Positions 32,186-40,755 of a stretch of DNA of 47,579 nucleotides are shown here, in pieces; position 1 is the stretch's first letter, and each line of letters opens with the position of its first letter. The translations under genes and the position numbers were made by a program. Location of the stretch: contig CACWXL010000024.1 in the NCBI GenBank assembly GCA_902764825.1, positions 1 to 47,579 on the forward strand, in the 5' to 3' direction. The DNA comes from Oscillospiraceae bacterium (GTDB lineage: Bacteria > Bacillota > Clostridia > Saccharofermentanales > Saccharofermentanaceae). The notes beneath the pieces were generated by a model. That model saw only the letters and a program-made list of their open reading frames with translations. It did no database searches and had not been told where the DNA came from.

Positions 32186-33541
32186 ATGGCCATACATGAA
32201 GAATGCGGAATATTCGGAATTCACGGGAGTAAGTACTCCGCCAGTGATGTTTATTACGGACTTTTCAGTCTCCAGCACAGGGGACAGGAGAGTTGTGGTA
32301 TTGCTACAAATGATGATGCCTCTATAGAGTGTGTCAAGGGAATGGGACTTGTCAGTGATGTATTGAGCAGCGACAAGATCAGTAATCTCAAAGGCGATAT
32401 CGCGATCGGTCACGTAAGGTATTCCACAGCAGGCGGAAGCGTTCCGGAGAACGCACAGCCTATCGTTACCCAGTATTCAAAGGGAACACTTTCCATCGCA
32501 CATAACGGAAATCTTACCAATGCGAACGAGCTTAAAAGAGAGCTTGAGGACAGAGGTGCAATCTTCCATACGACCACCGATTCGGAGGTCATCGCATATC
32601 TCATTGCACAGAAGAGATCTTCAAATCCTTCGGTTGAAGAAGCCGTCAAGGAAGTAATGGGTATCATCAAAGGCGGATATGCTCTTCTTGTCATGAGCCC
32701 CAGAAAGCTCATCGCGGCAAGAGATCCCTTCGGCTTAAAACCTCTCGTTATGGGTAAATTGGATGACGCGGTCATCTTCTGTTCCGAGACATGCGCATTA
32801 GAAGCCGTCGGTGCGAGATTCATAAGAGACATTGAACCCGGTGAGATCGTCATCGTGGAGAACGGTGAAGTCAGATCCGTTGATTCCGGATTAAAGCGTC
32901 CAATGAAGAAATGTGTTTTCGAGTATATCTATTTCGCCAGACCGGATTCTGTAATTGACGGTATCTCTGTTGCAGCGGCAAGAAGAGAAGCGGGCAGGAT
33001 CCTTGCAAGAAAACATCCTTGCGAGTGCGACATAGTAATCGGTGTGCCTGAATCGGGGATCGATGCCGCATTAGGTTTTGCGGCAGAGTCGGGCATTACC
33101 TATGAGAAGGGATTCGTTAAGAATTCCTATGTAGGAAGAACGTTCATCAAGCCATCACAGGAACAGCGTAAACAGGCGGTTAAGATCAAGCTTAACCCTA
33201 TCTCTGCTGTTGTTAACGGCAAGAGAGTAGTGATAATAGACGATTCCATCGTAAGAGGAAATACGATCGCTAACCAGGTCAATATGTTAAGAAATGCGGG
33301 AGCCACAGAGGTTCACGTAAGGATCAGTTCACCGCCGTTTATGCATCCCTGTTATTACGGCACGGATGTTCCGGATGAAGACTATCTCATTGCGTGCCAG
33401 CACACGATTCCTGAGATCTGTGAGATAATAGGCGCTGATTCTTTGGGCTATCTTGAGCCGAAGGATCTGGACGACATGCTTGGCGGTGACGGTTTCAGAT
33501 ATTGTGACGCATGCTTCACAGGGGATTATCCGGAGAGATAA
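32186..33541 (+). CDS. purF: Amidophosphoribosyltransferase
   Basis: First enzyme of purine synthesis: PRPP plus glutamine to phosphoribosylamine. It has 451 residues. The N-terminal Ntn glutaminase begins after a short propeptide, with nucleophile Cys7 in HEECGIFGIHG; SLQHRGQESCG and HNGNLTN follow. The PRPP motif is VVIIDDSIVRGNT. The C-terminal CDACFTGDYP and other Cys residues suggest the Fe-S cluster of the Bacillus-type enzyme. The ATG lacks a Shine-Dalgarno sequence and sits exactly at the predicted transcription start. The next gene follows after 12 bases and is a surface protein. Confidence 0.95.
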   Translation: MAIHEECGIFGIHGSKYSASDVYYGLFSLQHRGQESCGIATNDDASIECVKGMGLVSDVLSSDKISNLKGDIAIGHVRYSTAGGSVPENAQPIVTQYSKGTLSIAHNGNLTNANELKRELEDRGAIFHTTTDSEVIAYLIAQKRSSNPSVEEAVKEVMGIIKGGYALLVMSPRKLIAARDPFGLKPLVMGKLDDAVIFCSETCALEAVGARFIRDIEPGEIVIVENGEVRSVDSGLKRPMKKCVFEYIYFARPDSVIDGISVAAARREAGRILARKHPCECDIVIGVPESGIDAALGFAAESGITYEKGFVKNSYVGRTFIKPSQEQRKQAVKIKLNPISAVVNGKRVVIIDDSIVRGNTIANQVNMLRNAGATEVHVRISSPPFMHPCYYGTDVPDEDYLIACQHTIPEICEIIGADSLGYLEPKDLDDMLGGDGFRYCDACFTGDYPER

Positions 33542-33553
33542 GAGGGCTTAATA

Positions 33554-35608
33554 ATGCCAGATAACAGGGGACAAAGACATCCGAATGTCAGATCAGCTGA
33601 TTCTGCAGTCGTTAAGGCTGTAGAGCATCAGGCTGCCCTGGAGCGCCAGGCTCAACAGAGGCAGGAACAGGCCCGTCTTGCCAGAAACCAGGCTATGCCT
33701 CAGCGCATGCCCAGGCCTGCGAATGTAACAAGACCCACATATCAGCGTCCGGCACAGGCAATGCCCCAGAGACAGGGACAGCCTGTGAATATGAGGCAGC
33801 AGATGCCACAGCAGCGTCCGGTTCAGGCAATGCCTCAGAGACAGCCGCAGCCCGCATATCAGCGTCCGGCTCAGCCCGTTAACGCAAGACAGCAGGTACC
33901 TTCTTCTCAGAATCAGGCAGTCTTACGCCGCGATGCGCAGCCCTATGCACAGCCTGTCATGCAGCCCGTGCCTCAGCGTCTTCAGATCCCTCAGCAGCCA
34001 AGACCTGTAAATCAGGCAATGCCTGTTCTTCATACATCAACACAGCAGCTTAATACAAGGATGCCTGTGCCGCATCGTCCGGCTCAGTCTCCGAATGCCA
34101 ATATGCCGGTAGTGCGTTCTGTTCCCCAGACCATTGCCATGCCCCGTCATGTTTCTAATCCGGGTGAAGAAAGAAGAGAACTCGAATCCTTGATGGAAGA
34201 GGAACAGTATGACGAGCTTCAGGAAGACGGCATCGTTGAAGCAGATTCCGAATTTGAGGAATTTGACGACGATGAAGAAGAGGAAGTTGTTGAGAAAAAG
34301 CACCGCAGATCACGTGAGCGCAAGCAGAGAAAGCACAGGTATCTGCCTTATCTCATTGTGCTTTTGCTCGAGATCCTGATTGCCGGTGCGGCAGTATGGG
34401 CCATTACGGTATTTAACGAGGATACAGATCTCATCGTTACTCAGAATACGATCGAAGCAGGATCTTCAGCAGACCTCTCGATGTTCCTTACAGGCAATGC
34501 GAGGTTCCCTGAATATGTATCCTGCAATCTTGATTTTTCCACGGTGAATTACGTTCTCCCACAGACGATCAGATTTACTATCAGAATGTACGGCGTCAAT
34601 TTCCCGTGCGTTCTTGAGATCGTTGATACGACACCTCCTACGGCAGAAGCCGTACCTCACGAGATGTTCTCTATTGATGCTATTCCGCCTGTGGAAGAAT
34701 GCGTTAAGAATGTCTATGACCTTAACGACGTAACGGTAAAGTGGAAGGAAGTCCCTGACATTTCCGGCGGCGGAAACATTATTGCCAAAGCATCAGTTAC
34801 GGATTCATCCGGCAACGAGACCATTGTTGATGTTCCTTTCCAGGTAACAAAGGACTCCATTGCGCCGGTTATCGAAGGCACGAAGGATATCGAAGCATTT
34901 GTCGGTGACTCGATAAGATATAGAACAGACGTAACTGTTACGGATGACCTTGATCCGAATCCTACGCTTGACATCGATACAAGCGGAGTCAACTTAAATG
35001 AAGCCGGTACTTACGATGTTGTCTACAGAGCCAAGGACTTCTCCGGCAACACTACCGAAGTTACCATTAAGCTCACGCTCACGAAAAAGCCGAAGACTTA
35101 TGTCGATCCTTCGACGGTGGAAACAGAGGCTAAAAAGGTCTTGAACAAGATCACCAAGTCCGGCATGAGCGACATGGAAAAGGCCCTCCAGATAACATGG
35201 TGGGTAAGATACAACATTAACTACGTAGCCAAGGCCGACAACTCATCCTGGACGAGAGCCGCTTATGACGGACTCGTTAAGAGACAGGGCAACTGCTATA
35301 ACTTCGCTATGACCGCGAAGGCTCTTTTCGACGCCGCGGGAATCGAGAACATGATCATCACGAGAGAGCCGTTTATCTATCACGGACATTACTGGAATTA
35401 CATCAATATAGACGGTGAGTGGTATCACTGTGATTCTACGCCCAGAAAGAAGTACAACAGCTACTTCTTCATGTATACGACCAAGGAATTGAAAAACTTT
35501 TGGCATAACGGCTGGAACGGGTATAATTTTAAAGAGGAGAAGTACCCGAAGTCGGCTACCAAGTCGGTACAAAACAAGATCAATTACGGGGCGCATAAAC
35601 TGAAATAG
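33554..35608 (+). CDS. Membrane-anchored transglutaminase-like protein A, Gln/Pro-rich cytoplasmic tail
   Basis: First of six paralogues, 684 residues. Residues 1-260 are cytoplasmic low complexity rich in Gln, Pro, Arg and Met, with loose repeats of RPAQAMPQRQ type, then an acidic and a basic stretch. One membrane helix lies at about 262-284. Outside are a beta domain (QNTIEAGSSADL...), two Ig-like modules (VTDDLDPNPTLDIDTSGV...YDVVYRAKDFSGN pattern) and a C-terminal transglutaminase-like domain with Cys581 (GNCYN), His612 (HYWNY) and Asp627 (YHCDST). It may be a protease, amidase or crosslinking enzyme acting on the wall or surface proteins. GAGGG precedes the ATG; likely cotranscribed with purF. 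Confidence 0.88.
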   Translation: MPDNRGQRHPNVRSADSAVVKAVEHQAALERQAQQRQEQARLARNQAMPQRMPRPANVTRPTYQRPAQAMPQRQGQPVNMRQQMPQQRPVQAMPQRQPQPAYQRPAQPVNARQQVPSSQNQAVLRRDAQPYAQPVMQPVPQRLQIPQQPRPVNQAMPVLHTSTQQLNTRMPVPHRPAQSPNANMPVVRSVPQTIAMPRHVSNPGEERRELESLMEEEQYDELQEDGIVEADSEFEEFDDDEEEEVVEKKHRRSRERKQRKHRYLPYLIVLLLEILIAGAAVWAITVFNEDTDLIVTQNTIEAGSSADLSMFLTGNARFPEYVSCNLDFSTVNYVLPQTIRFTIRMYGVNFPCVLEIVDTTPPTAEAVPHEMFSIDAIPPVEECVKNVYDLNDVTVKWKEVPDISGGGNIIAKASVTDSSGNETIVDVPFQVTKDSIAPVIEGTKDIEAFVGDSIRYRTDVTVTDDLDPNPTLDIDTSGVNLNEAGTYDVVYRAKDFSGNTTEVTIKLTLTKKPKTYVDPSTVETEAKKVLNKITKSGMSDMEKALQITWWVRYNINYVAKADNSSWTRAAYDGLVKRQGNCYNFAMTAKALFDAAGIENMIITREPFIYHGHYWNYINIDGEWYHCDSTPRKKYNSYFFMYTTKELKNFWHNGWNGYNFKEEKYPKSATKSVQNKINYGAHKLK

Positions 35609-35612
35609 CAGC

Positions 35613-37217
35613 ATGAAGAAGACAGGTGACGGCAATAATCAGAAGCCAGTTAAGCGGGATCAGGATCATTCCGCGGCAAGGCGCTCCGTCAGCCCGGTCA
35701 GCAATTCGGCAAAAGCCCCCTCAAATGCCTCAAAACCTCAGATAAAAAGACAGCCGGTACAAAGGCCGGTTCAAGGTCAGGTACAAAGACCTGCACAGAG
35801 AACATCACAAGCGGCTGGTCAGAGAACACCTCAGAAACCTGTTCAGCGTCCCGTTCAAAAGCCGGTTCAGCAGCCTTTGCCGGATCAGATCCGAAGACCG
35901 GTTAAGAAACCTGCCAAGACTGATGCGAAAAAGCTCAATCTCGTGCCTTTATTCATCATCGCTGCCGCTGCCGTACTGCTCATTACAGGATATTTTGCCA
36001 TAAGGAAATTCCTCGAAAAGGAATATGCCCTTGTCGGTCAGGAGAATACGATCGAAGCAGGTTCTGTTAAGCCCGAACTTGGCATGTATCTGAAGGGCGA
36101 ACCTGCTCTGCCGAAGTTTGTCTCATGCAATCTCAACTTTGATGAAGTCAATATTAATCTCCCGCAGACCATCAGATTTACGATAACGATGTACGGAAAG
36201 CATTTCCCGTGCATTCTTAATATCGTGGATACAGTCGCGCCGACAGGCGAGGGCGTGCCGCAGAAGATCTTTGCGGGTCAGGAAATGCCTGACGCATTCA
36301 GCTGCGTTACGAATATTCAGGATGTGACGGATGTCACTGCCTCCTGGTATGAAGTGCCTGATATGTCCAGGGGCGGAAGGTATAACACTTACGTCATGCT
36401 TACCGACGCTTCGGGTAATCAGAATTATGTGGGCGTACCTTTCGACGTTACATTGGATTCGACACCTCCGGTGATCAAGGGCTATCAGGACCTTCAGGTC
36501 TATGTCGGTGAGCCGATAGCTTACAAGAAGGATCTTGTAGTAACAGATGATTATGATTCCGCTCCCATAATTGATGTGGATACATCGAAAGTGGATCTTT
36601 TGACGCCCGGCAAATACGACGTCACTTATACCGCCAGAGATTTTTCCGGCAACGAGTCATCGGTATCTGTAAAACTTAAGGTCTCTAAAAAGCCCAAGAA
36701 TTACGTCGAACCCGACGTGGTCTATGCGGAAGCTAAAAAGATCCTGGACGAGATAACCGAACCCGGAATGAGCGAAGAAGAGGTTGCGCTCCAGATCGTA
36801 TGGTGGTGCAGATATAACATCAGATTCGTCTTAAGGACTCAGAGCAGTTCGTGGACAGAAGCAGCATATAACGCCTATACGAAGAGGGTCGGAAACTGTT
36901 ATTCGACCGTGTATGCCGTCAAGGTCCTGCTGGACGTGGCCGGCATAAAGAACATGATAATAGAGCGCTATCCGTATCAGACCGCGACACACTACTGGAA
37001 CTACGTCTATCTTAACGGCCAGTGGTATCACTGCGATTCGACGTGGAGGAAAGACTATGACAGTTATTTCTTCATGTATACGACAAAAGAACTCCTGAAT
37101 TTCTGGCAGGGAGGATGGAACGGATTCCAGTTCAAGCAGAAGGCATTTCCGGAGAGCGCGACCGAATCTGTCCAGAAGAAGATCGATTATAAGAACCACA
37201 AGATTATAGCGGACTGA
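35613..37217 (+). CDS. Membrane-anchored transglutaminase-like protein B, Gln/Pro-rich cytoplasmic tail
   Basis: Paralogue of protein A, 534 residues, four bases downstream. The cytoplasmic tail (1-108) repeats Pro-Val-Gln and Arg-Pro units; the membrane helix is at about 110-132. The beta domain begins QENTIEAGSVKPELGMYL, close to protein A. The Ig-like module reads VTDDYDSAPIIDVDTSKV, then KYDVTYTARDFSGNES. The catalytic domain has Cys429 (GNCYS), His460 (HYWNY) and Asp475 (YHCDST). No signal peptidase site is evident, so it stays anchored with the catalytic domain outside. Substrate unknown. Confidence 0.88.
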   Translation: MKKTGDGNNQKPVKRDQDHSAARRSVSPVSNSAKAPSNASKPQIKRQPVQRPVQGQVQRPAQRTSQAAGQRTPQKPVQRPVQKPVQQPLPDQIRRPVKKPAKTDAKKLNLVPLFIIAAAAVLLITGYFAIRKFLEKEYALVGQENTIEAGSVKPELGMYLKGEPALPKFVSCNLNFDEVNINLPQTIRFTITMYGKHFPCILNIVDTVAPTGEGVPQKIFAGQEMPDAFSCVTNIQDVTDVTASWYEVPDMSRGGRYNTYVMLTDASGNQNYVGVPFDVTLDSTPPVIKGYQDLQVYVGEPIAYKKDLVVTDDYDSAPIIDVDTSKVDLLTPGKYDVTYTARDFSGNESSVSVKLKVSKKPKNYVEPDVVYAEAKKILDEITEPGMSEEEVALQIVWWCRYNIRFVLRTQSSSWTEAAYNAYTKRVGNCYSTVYAVKVLLDVAGIKNMIIERYPYQTATHYWNYVYLNGQWYHCDSTWRKDYDSYFFMYTTKELLNFWQGGWNGFQFKQKAFPESATESVQKKIDYKNHKIIAD

Positions 37218-37221
37218 TTTA

Positions 37222-37230
37222 TGCTATAAT
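37222..37230 (+). promoter_or_regulatory. Extended -10 promoter of the glycosyltransferase pair
   Basis: TGCTATAAT, perfect -10 at 37225-37230, no clear -35. Start near 37237, 25 bases before the ATG; GGGAG lies between. Confidence 0.6.
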
Positions 37231-37261
37231 TCTTCAAAGAATAAGAACCCGGGAGAGTAGG

Positions 37262-38218
37262 ATGACGCCGATACTGTATTTAGTAATTCCGTGCTATAAC
37301 GAGGAGCAAGTCCTTCCGCTTACGAGCGGCAAGTTCAAGGCCAAGCTTGAAGAACTCATAGATGCAGGCAAGATAAGCAGTGACAGCCGTGTCATGTTCG
37401 TAAATGACGGCAGTAAGGATACAACATGGGATATCCTTACATCACTTTGCGAAGAAGATAAGAAATATGCCGCAATCTCGCTGGCACACAACAGAGGCCA
37501 CCAGAATGCATTGATCGCCGGACTCATGGAAGCAAAGAAGTATGCTGACATCACCATCTCGATGGACTGCGACGGTCAGGACGACATCAATGCGATCACT
37601 CAGATGGTCGATGAATATGCCAAGGGAAATGAGATCGTATTCGGCGTAAGAAATGACAGATCCACTGACTCCTGGTTCAAGAGAACGACTGCACAGTCTT
37701 ACTATAAGTTCCTCCGCGGCATGGGCGTGGACATCATTCCGGATCATGCGGATTACAGACTCATGAGTTCCAGGGTCCTTAATGCTCTTGAAGGCTACGG
37801 AGAAGTAAATCTCTTCTTAAGAGGCATAATTCCCCAGCTCGGATTTAAGCAGTCCGTTGTTTATTATTCCAGAGCCGAGCGCGAAGCGGGAACCACACAT
37901 TATCCTCTGTCCAAGATGATGTCTCTTGCCATAGACGGCGTTACCTCATTTTCGATAAGACCGTTGAGACTTATCACTGTATTAGGAATTATCGTTGCTC
38001 TTTTGAGCTTTATCGGTATCATATATGTTCTGGTATCGGTTATCTCAGGCTATTACGTTGACGGCTGGGCTTCCACCACCTGTATCCTCTGCTTTGTATC
38101 GGGAATACAGATGATAAGCCTTGGCGTTATCGGAGAATATATCGGCAGGATCTATCTCGAGACGAAGCAGCGCCCGCGCTACTTTGTCGCTGAGAGAAAG
38201 AATTTAACGGAGGAGTAA
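37262..38218 (+). CDS. Family 2 glycosyltransferase with two C-terminal helices (CsbB/GtrB-like)
   Basis: Probable polyprenyl-phosphate sugar transferase, 318 residues. The GT-A domain shows IPCYNEE, VNDGSKDTTW, HNRGHQNALIAGL and the DxD-like SMDCDGQDD. Two membrane helices at about 238-260 and 275-298 follow, as in CsbB, GtrB and bacterial DPM1 homologues that make undecaprenyl-phosphate-linked sugars. Such lipids feed GT-C enzymes such as YfhO, one of which is at 23306. A GtrA/GtcA-type flippase was not found in the window. Four bases to the next gene. Confidence 0.92.
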   Translation: MTPILYLVIPCYNEEQVLPLTSGKFKAKLEELIDAGKISSDSRVMFVNDGSKDTTWDILTSLCEEDKKYAAISLAHNRGHQNALIAGLMEAKKYADITISMDCDGQDDINAITQMVDEYAKGNEIVFGVRNDRSTDSWFKRTTAQSYYKFLRGMGVDIIPDHADYRLMSSRVLNALEGYGEVNLFLRGIIPQLGFKQSVVYYSRAEREAGTTHYPLSKMMSLAIDGVTSFSIRPLRLITVLGIIVALLSFIGIIYVLVSVISGYYVDGWASTTCILCFVSGIQMISLGVIGEYIGRIYLETKQRPRYFVAERKNLTEE

Positions 38219-38221
38219 TAC

Positions 38222-38926
38222 ATGGATATTCTGTATGTTGTAATGCCCGCATATAACGAAGAGGACAATATCCTCGACGTAGTTACATCATGGTATCCGG
38301 TGCTTGAAGGTAAGGATCCGGCATCGAGGCTCGTTATCGCTGACAGCGGAAGCCAGGACCGTACGCATGAACTCCTTGAGAACTTCCAGAAGGATCATCC
38401 CCAGCTCGTTATCCTGTCCGATACGGGCAAGCAGCATGGCCCCAAGGTCATTGCTCTTTACGATTATTCAATCAAGCAGGGTGCTGATTTTATTTTCCAG
38501 ACTGACTCAGACGGACAGACTCTTCCTTCAGAATTCGATGCTTTCTGGCAGATGCGCCATGGCTATAAGGGAATCTTCGGCCACAGAGTCGTAAGAGGAG
38601 ACGGTAAGGACAGAGCCTTCGTTGAGAAGGTCGTATGCTTCCTTTTAAAGCTCTACTTCAAGGTAAAGGTACCGGATGCGAATGCTCCTTTCCGTCTTAT
38701 GGATGCGAAAACAGTAGCCAAGTATCTTCCCAAGCTCGATAAGGATTACAACCTTCCTAACATCATGATGACGACTTATTTTGTCCACTATGGTGAGGAG
38801 CATACTTTCCGCGAAGTTACGTTCAGACCCCGTCAGGGCGGTACTAACTCCATCAATATCAAGAAGATCGTTAAGATCGGCTGGAAGGCTTTAGGAGACT
38901 TCCACCGCCTTAAGAAGGCTATGTAA
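38222..38926 (+). CDS. Family 2 glycosyltransferase, soluble
   Basis: A 234-residue GT-A glycosyltransferase without membrane helices: MPAYNEEDNI, ADSGSQDRT, the metal-binding QTDSDGQTLPSEF, and RLMDAKTVAKYLP in the acceptor half. It resembles DPM1-like catalytic domains. It starts four bases after the previous glycosyltransferase, with GGAGGAG upstream, and its stop overlaps the next start by one base (TAATG). Sugar and acceptor unknown. Confidence 0.9.
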   Translation: MDILYVVMPAYNEEDNILDVVTSWYPVLEGKDPASRLVIADSGSQDRTHELLENFQKDHPQLVILSDTGKQHGPKVIALYDYSIKQGADFIFQTDSDGQTLPSEFDAFWQMRHGYKGIFGHRVVRGDGKDRAFVEKVVCFLLKLYFKVKVPDANAPFRLMDAKTVAKYLPKLDKDYNLPNIMMTTYFVHYGEEHTFREVTFRPRQGGTNSINIKKIVKIGWKALGDFHRLKKAM

Positions 38927-40020
38927 TGGCGAAGAAAGAATCCGGAAAGCTTAAAAAGATAATCACGGCGCTGGTCCTGCTGGCGCTGTCTTTTGGAATC
39001 TTATGGTTTGTACAAAGACTCCTGATGCCAAAGTACCAGGTCGGTGTAGTCGAAGGTTCGTTTACCGAGGAATACTATAAGGAAAAGGTTCCTCACGATA
39101 TTCTCATCTTCGGCGACTGTGATGCTTATGAGAACTTTTCGCCGATCAAGATGTACGAAGATTACGGGATCTCATCCTATATCAGAGGTTCAGGCGAGCA
39201 GTACATGTGGCAGTCCTACTATCTGCTCAGGGATTCTCTTAGGATCGAGACTCCGAAGATCGTCGTACTGTCCATTCACAACATGCAGAATGAGTATCCG
39301 AAGCGCAAGGATAACTATAACAGGTTGACCCTTGACGGCATGAAGTGGTCCAAGGATAAGATCGACGCCATCAATGTTTCCATGACTGAAGAAGAGACTT
39401 TTGCCTCTTACGTATTCCCGATCCTGAGATATCACGACAGATGGAATCAGCTTACAATGACTGATTTCCGTCATTTATTCTCGAAAGATAAAATCTCCCA
39501 CAACGGATACTACATGCGCTGTGACATAAGAGGTGTGAATACCGAATGGAGAACCCCGGGCAGGCTCACATATAAATTCGATGAGACCTCAATGTATTAC
39601 CTCGACCAGATCAGACAGCTCTGCGCCGAGAAGGGCATTGAGCTTATCCTCGTGCGCGCTCCTATCGAACACGGATGGCACGAAGAATGGGATGAGAACA
39701 TCGAGAAATATGCTGCTCAGTACGGGCTTAAATATATTAATTTCTGCAATTACGCAGATGAGATGGGCATTGATATGACCCATGACACTTATGACGCGGG
39801 CCTTCATCTTAATATCTACGGTGCGGAGAAACTCAGCGTGTTTTTTGGCAGATACCTGACGGAGAATTATGACCTGACCGATTACAGGACCGTTCCGGCC
39901 GTAGCAAAAGAATACGAGAAAGACATTGAGTTCTATAATTTCATGAGGGACGATCAGTTAAGCGAACTCGAGAAATACGGCGAACTCATGAGCTACGGCG
40001 CAAACGCGATCGAGAATTAA
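38926..40020 (+). CDS. Membrane-anchored SGNH-like protein with Cys at the nucleophile position
   Basis: A 364-residue protein with an N-terminal membrane helix (about 11-31) and an extracytoplasmic SGNH/DltD-like domain. Block I reads LIFGDCDAYENFSP: Cys65 stands where GDS/GSS hydrolases have the catalytic Ser. The C-terminal block YDAGLHLNIYGAEKLS provides Asp290 and His294. The family may add or remove acyl groups on surface glycans, or only bind them. It overlaps the glycosyltransferase gene upstream by one base, so the three genes form a unit. The Cys may be a feature of a clostridial subfamily rather than a defect. Confidence 0.85.
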   Translation: MAKKESGKLKKIITALVLLALSFGILWFVQRLLMPKYQVGVVEGSFTEEYYKEKVPHDILIFGDCDAYENFSPIKMYEDYGISSYIRGSGEQYMWQSYYLLRDSLRIETPKIVVLSIHNMQNEYPKRKDNYNRLTLDGMKWSKDKIDAINVSMTEEETFASYVFPILRYHDRWNQLTMTDFRHLFSKDKISHNGYYMRCDIRGVNTEWRTPGRLTYKFDETSMYYLDQIRQLCAEKGIELILVRAPIEHGWHEEWDENIEKYAAQYGLKYINFCNYADEMGIDMTHDTYDAGLHLNIYGAEKLSVFFGRYLTENYDLTDYRTVPAVAKEYEKDIEFYNFMRDDQLSELEKYGELMSYGANAIEN

Positions 40021-40157
40021 CAAGTTTTATTTACAATTGGGCATTTTACCGTAAAAAATCCCACGGTTTTCCCTTATTTTTGGCATTTGAATGTAATTCC
40101 CATAGTGTATTATTAGTGGAGTGTTTACAAAGAACCAATATGGGAGGATTTTTTGAA

Positions 40158-40745
40158 ATGAAATTAGTTAAAGCAGCAGCTCTTATCATGAGCCTCAGCT
40201 TAGCAGGAGCCGCACTTTGCGCATGTAACAACCAGCCTGAGCCGGTATCTTCTGACATCAACGTTATCGCTACACAGAGCCAGAATGACGGTTTTACAGG
40301 CGGCTCCAAGGAGAGCGAAGGCCACGTTGATCCGAACGCAGCAAGCACAAACTACAAGTTCTCTTACCAGGGTGTTGATTTCGTAATCGACGCAGTTATC
40401 GATCTCTCTAAGTTCACAGAGGGTACAGATTATGAGGCAAGAGAAGTTCAGTCCTGCGCATATCAGGGCTTCGGCATGGAGTACAACTTCAAGGGCGGCG
40501 CTCTTCAGATTGAGACATATCCTGATGGCGACAAGGAATTCGTAACACGTATTTCCATTTTCGATGACACAGTATCCACACCTGAGGGAATCTGCGTTGG
40601 CAGCACTGTTGACCAGGTAAAGACTGCTTACGGTGAGCCTACGGATTCTACTGACGCAGCTCTGATCTATGAAAAGGGCGGTTCTGTTATCCAGTTCCTG
40701 ATCAAGAATGATGCTGTTTCACAGATCCAGTATCTTGGTAATTAA
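40158..40745 (+). CDS. Lipoprotein, paralogue of the one at 46755
   Basis: A 195-residue secreted protein. Signal peptide 1-22 with a lipobox ending AALCAC (lipidated Cys23), then a Ser/Asn-rich linker to about residue 60. The folded part begins NYKFSYQGVDF and contains QSCAYQGFGMEY, then GICVGSTVDQVKTAYGEP and a final beta hairpin. The other lipoprotein shares each of these elements. GGGAGG upstream supports ATG 40158; a longer reading from 40080 has no site. It precedes transglutaminase-like protein C by ten bases. Function unknown. Confidence 0.88.
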   Translation: MKLVKAAALIMSLSLAGAALCACNNQPEPVSSDINVIATQSQNDGFTGGSKESEGHVDPNAASTNYKFSYQGVDFVIDAVIDLSKFTEGTDYEAREVQSCAYQGFGMEYNFKGGALQIETYPDGDKEFVTRISIFDDTVSTPEGICVGSTVDQVKTAYGEPTDSTDAALIYEKGGSVIQFLIKNDAVSQIQYLGN

Positions 40746-40755
40746 TCAGTTATAG

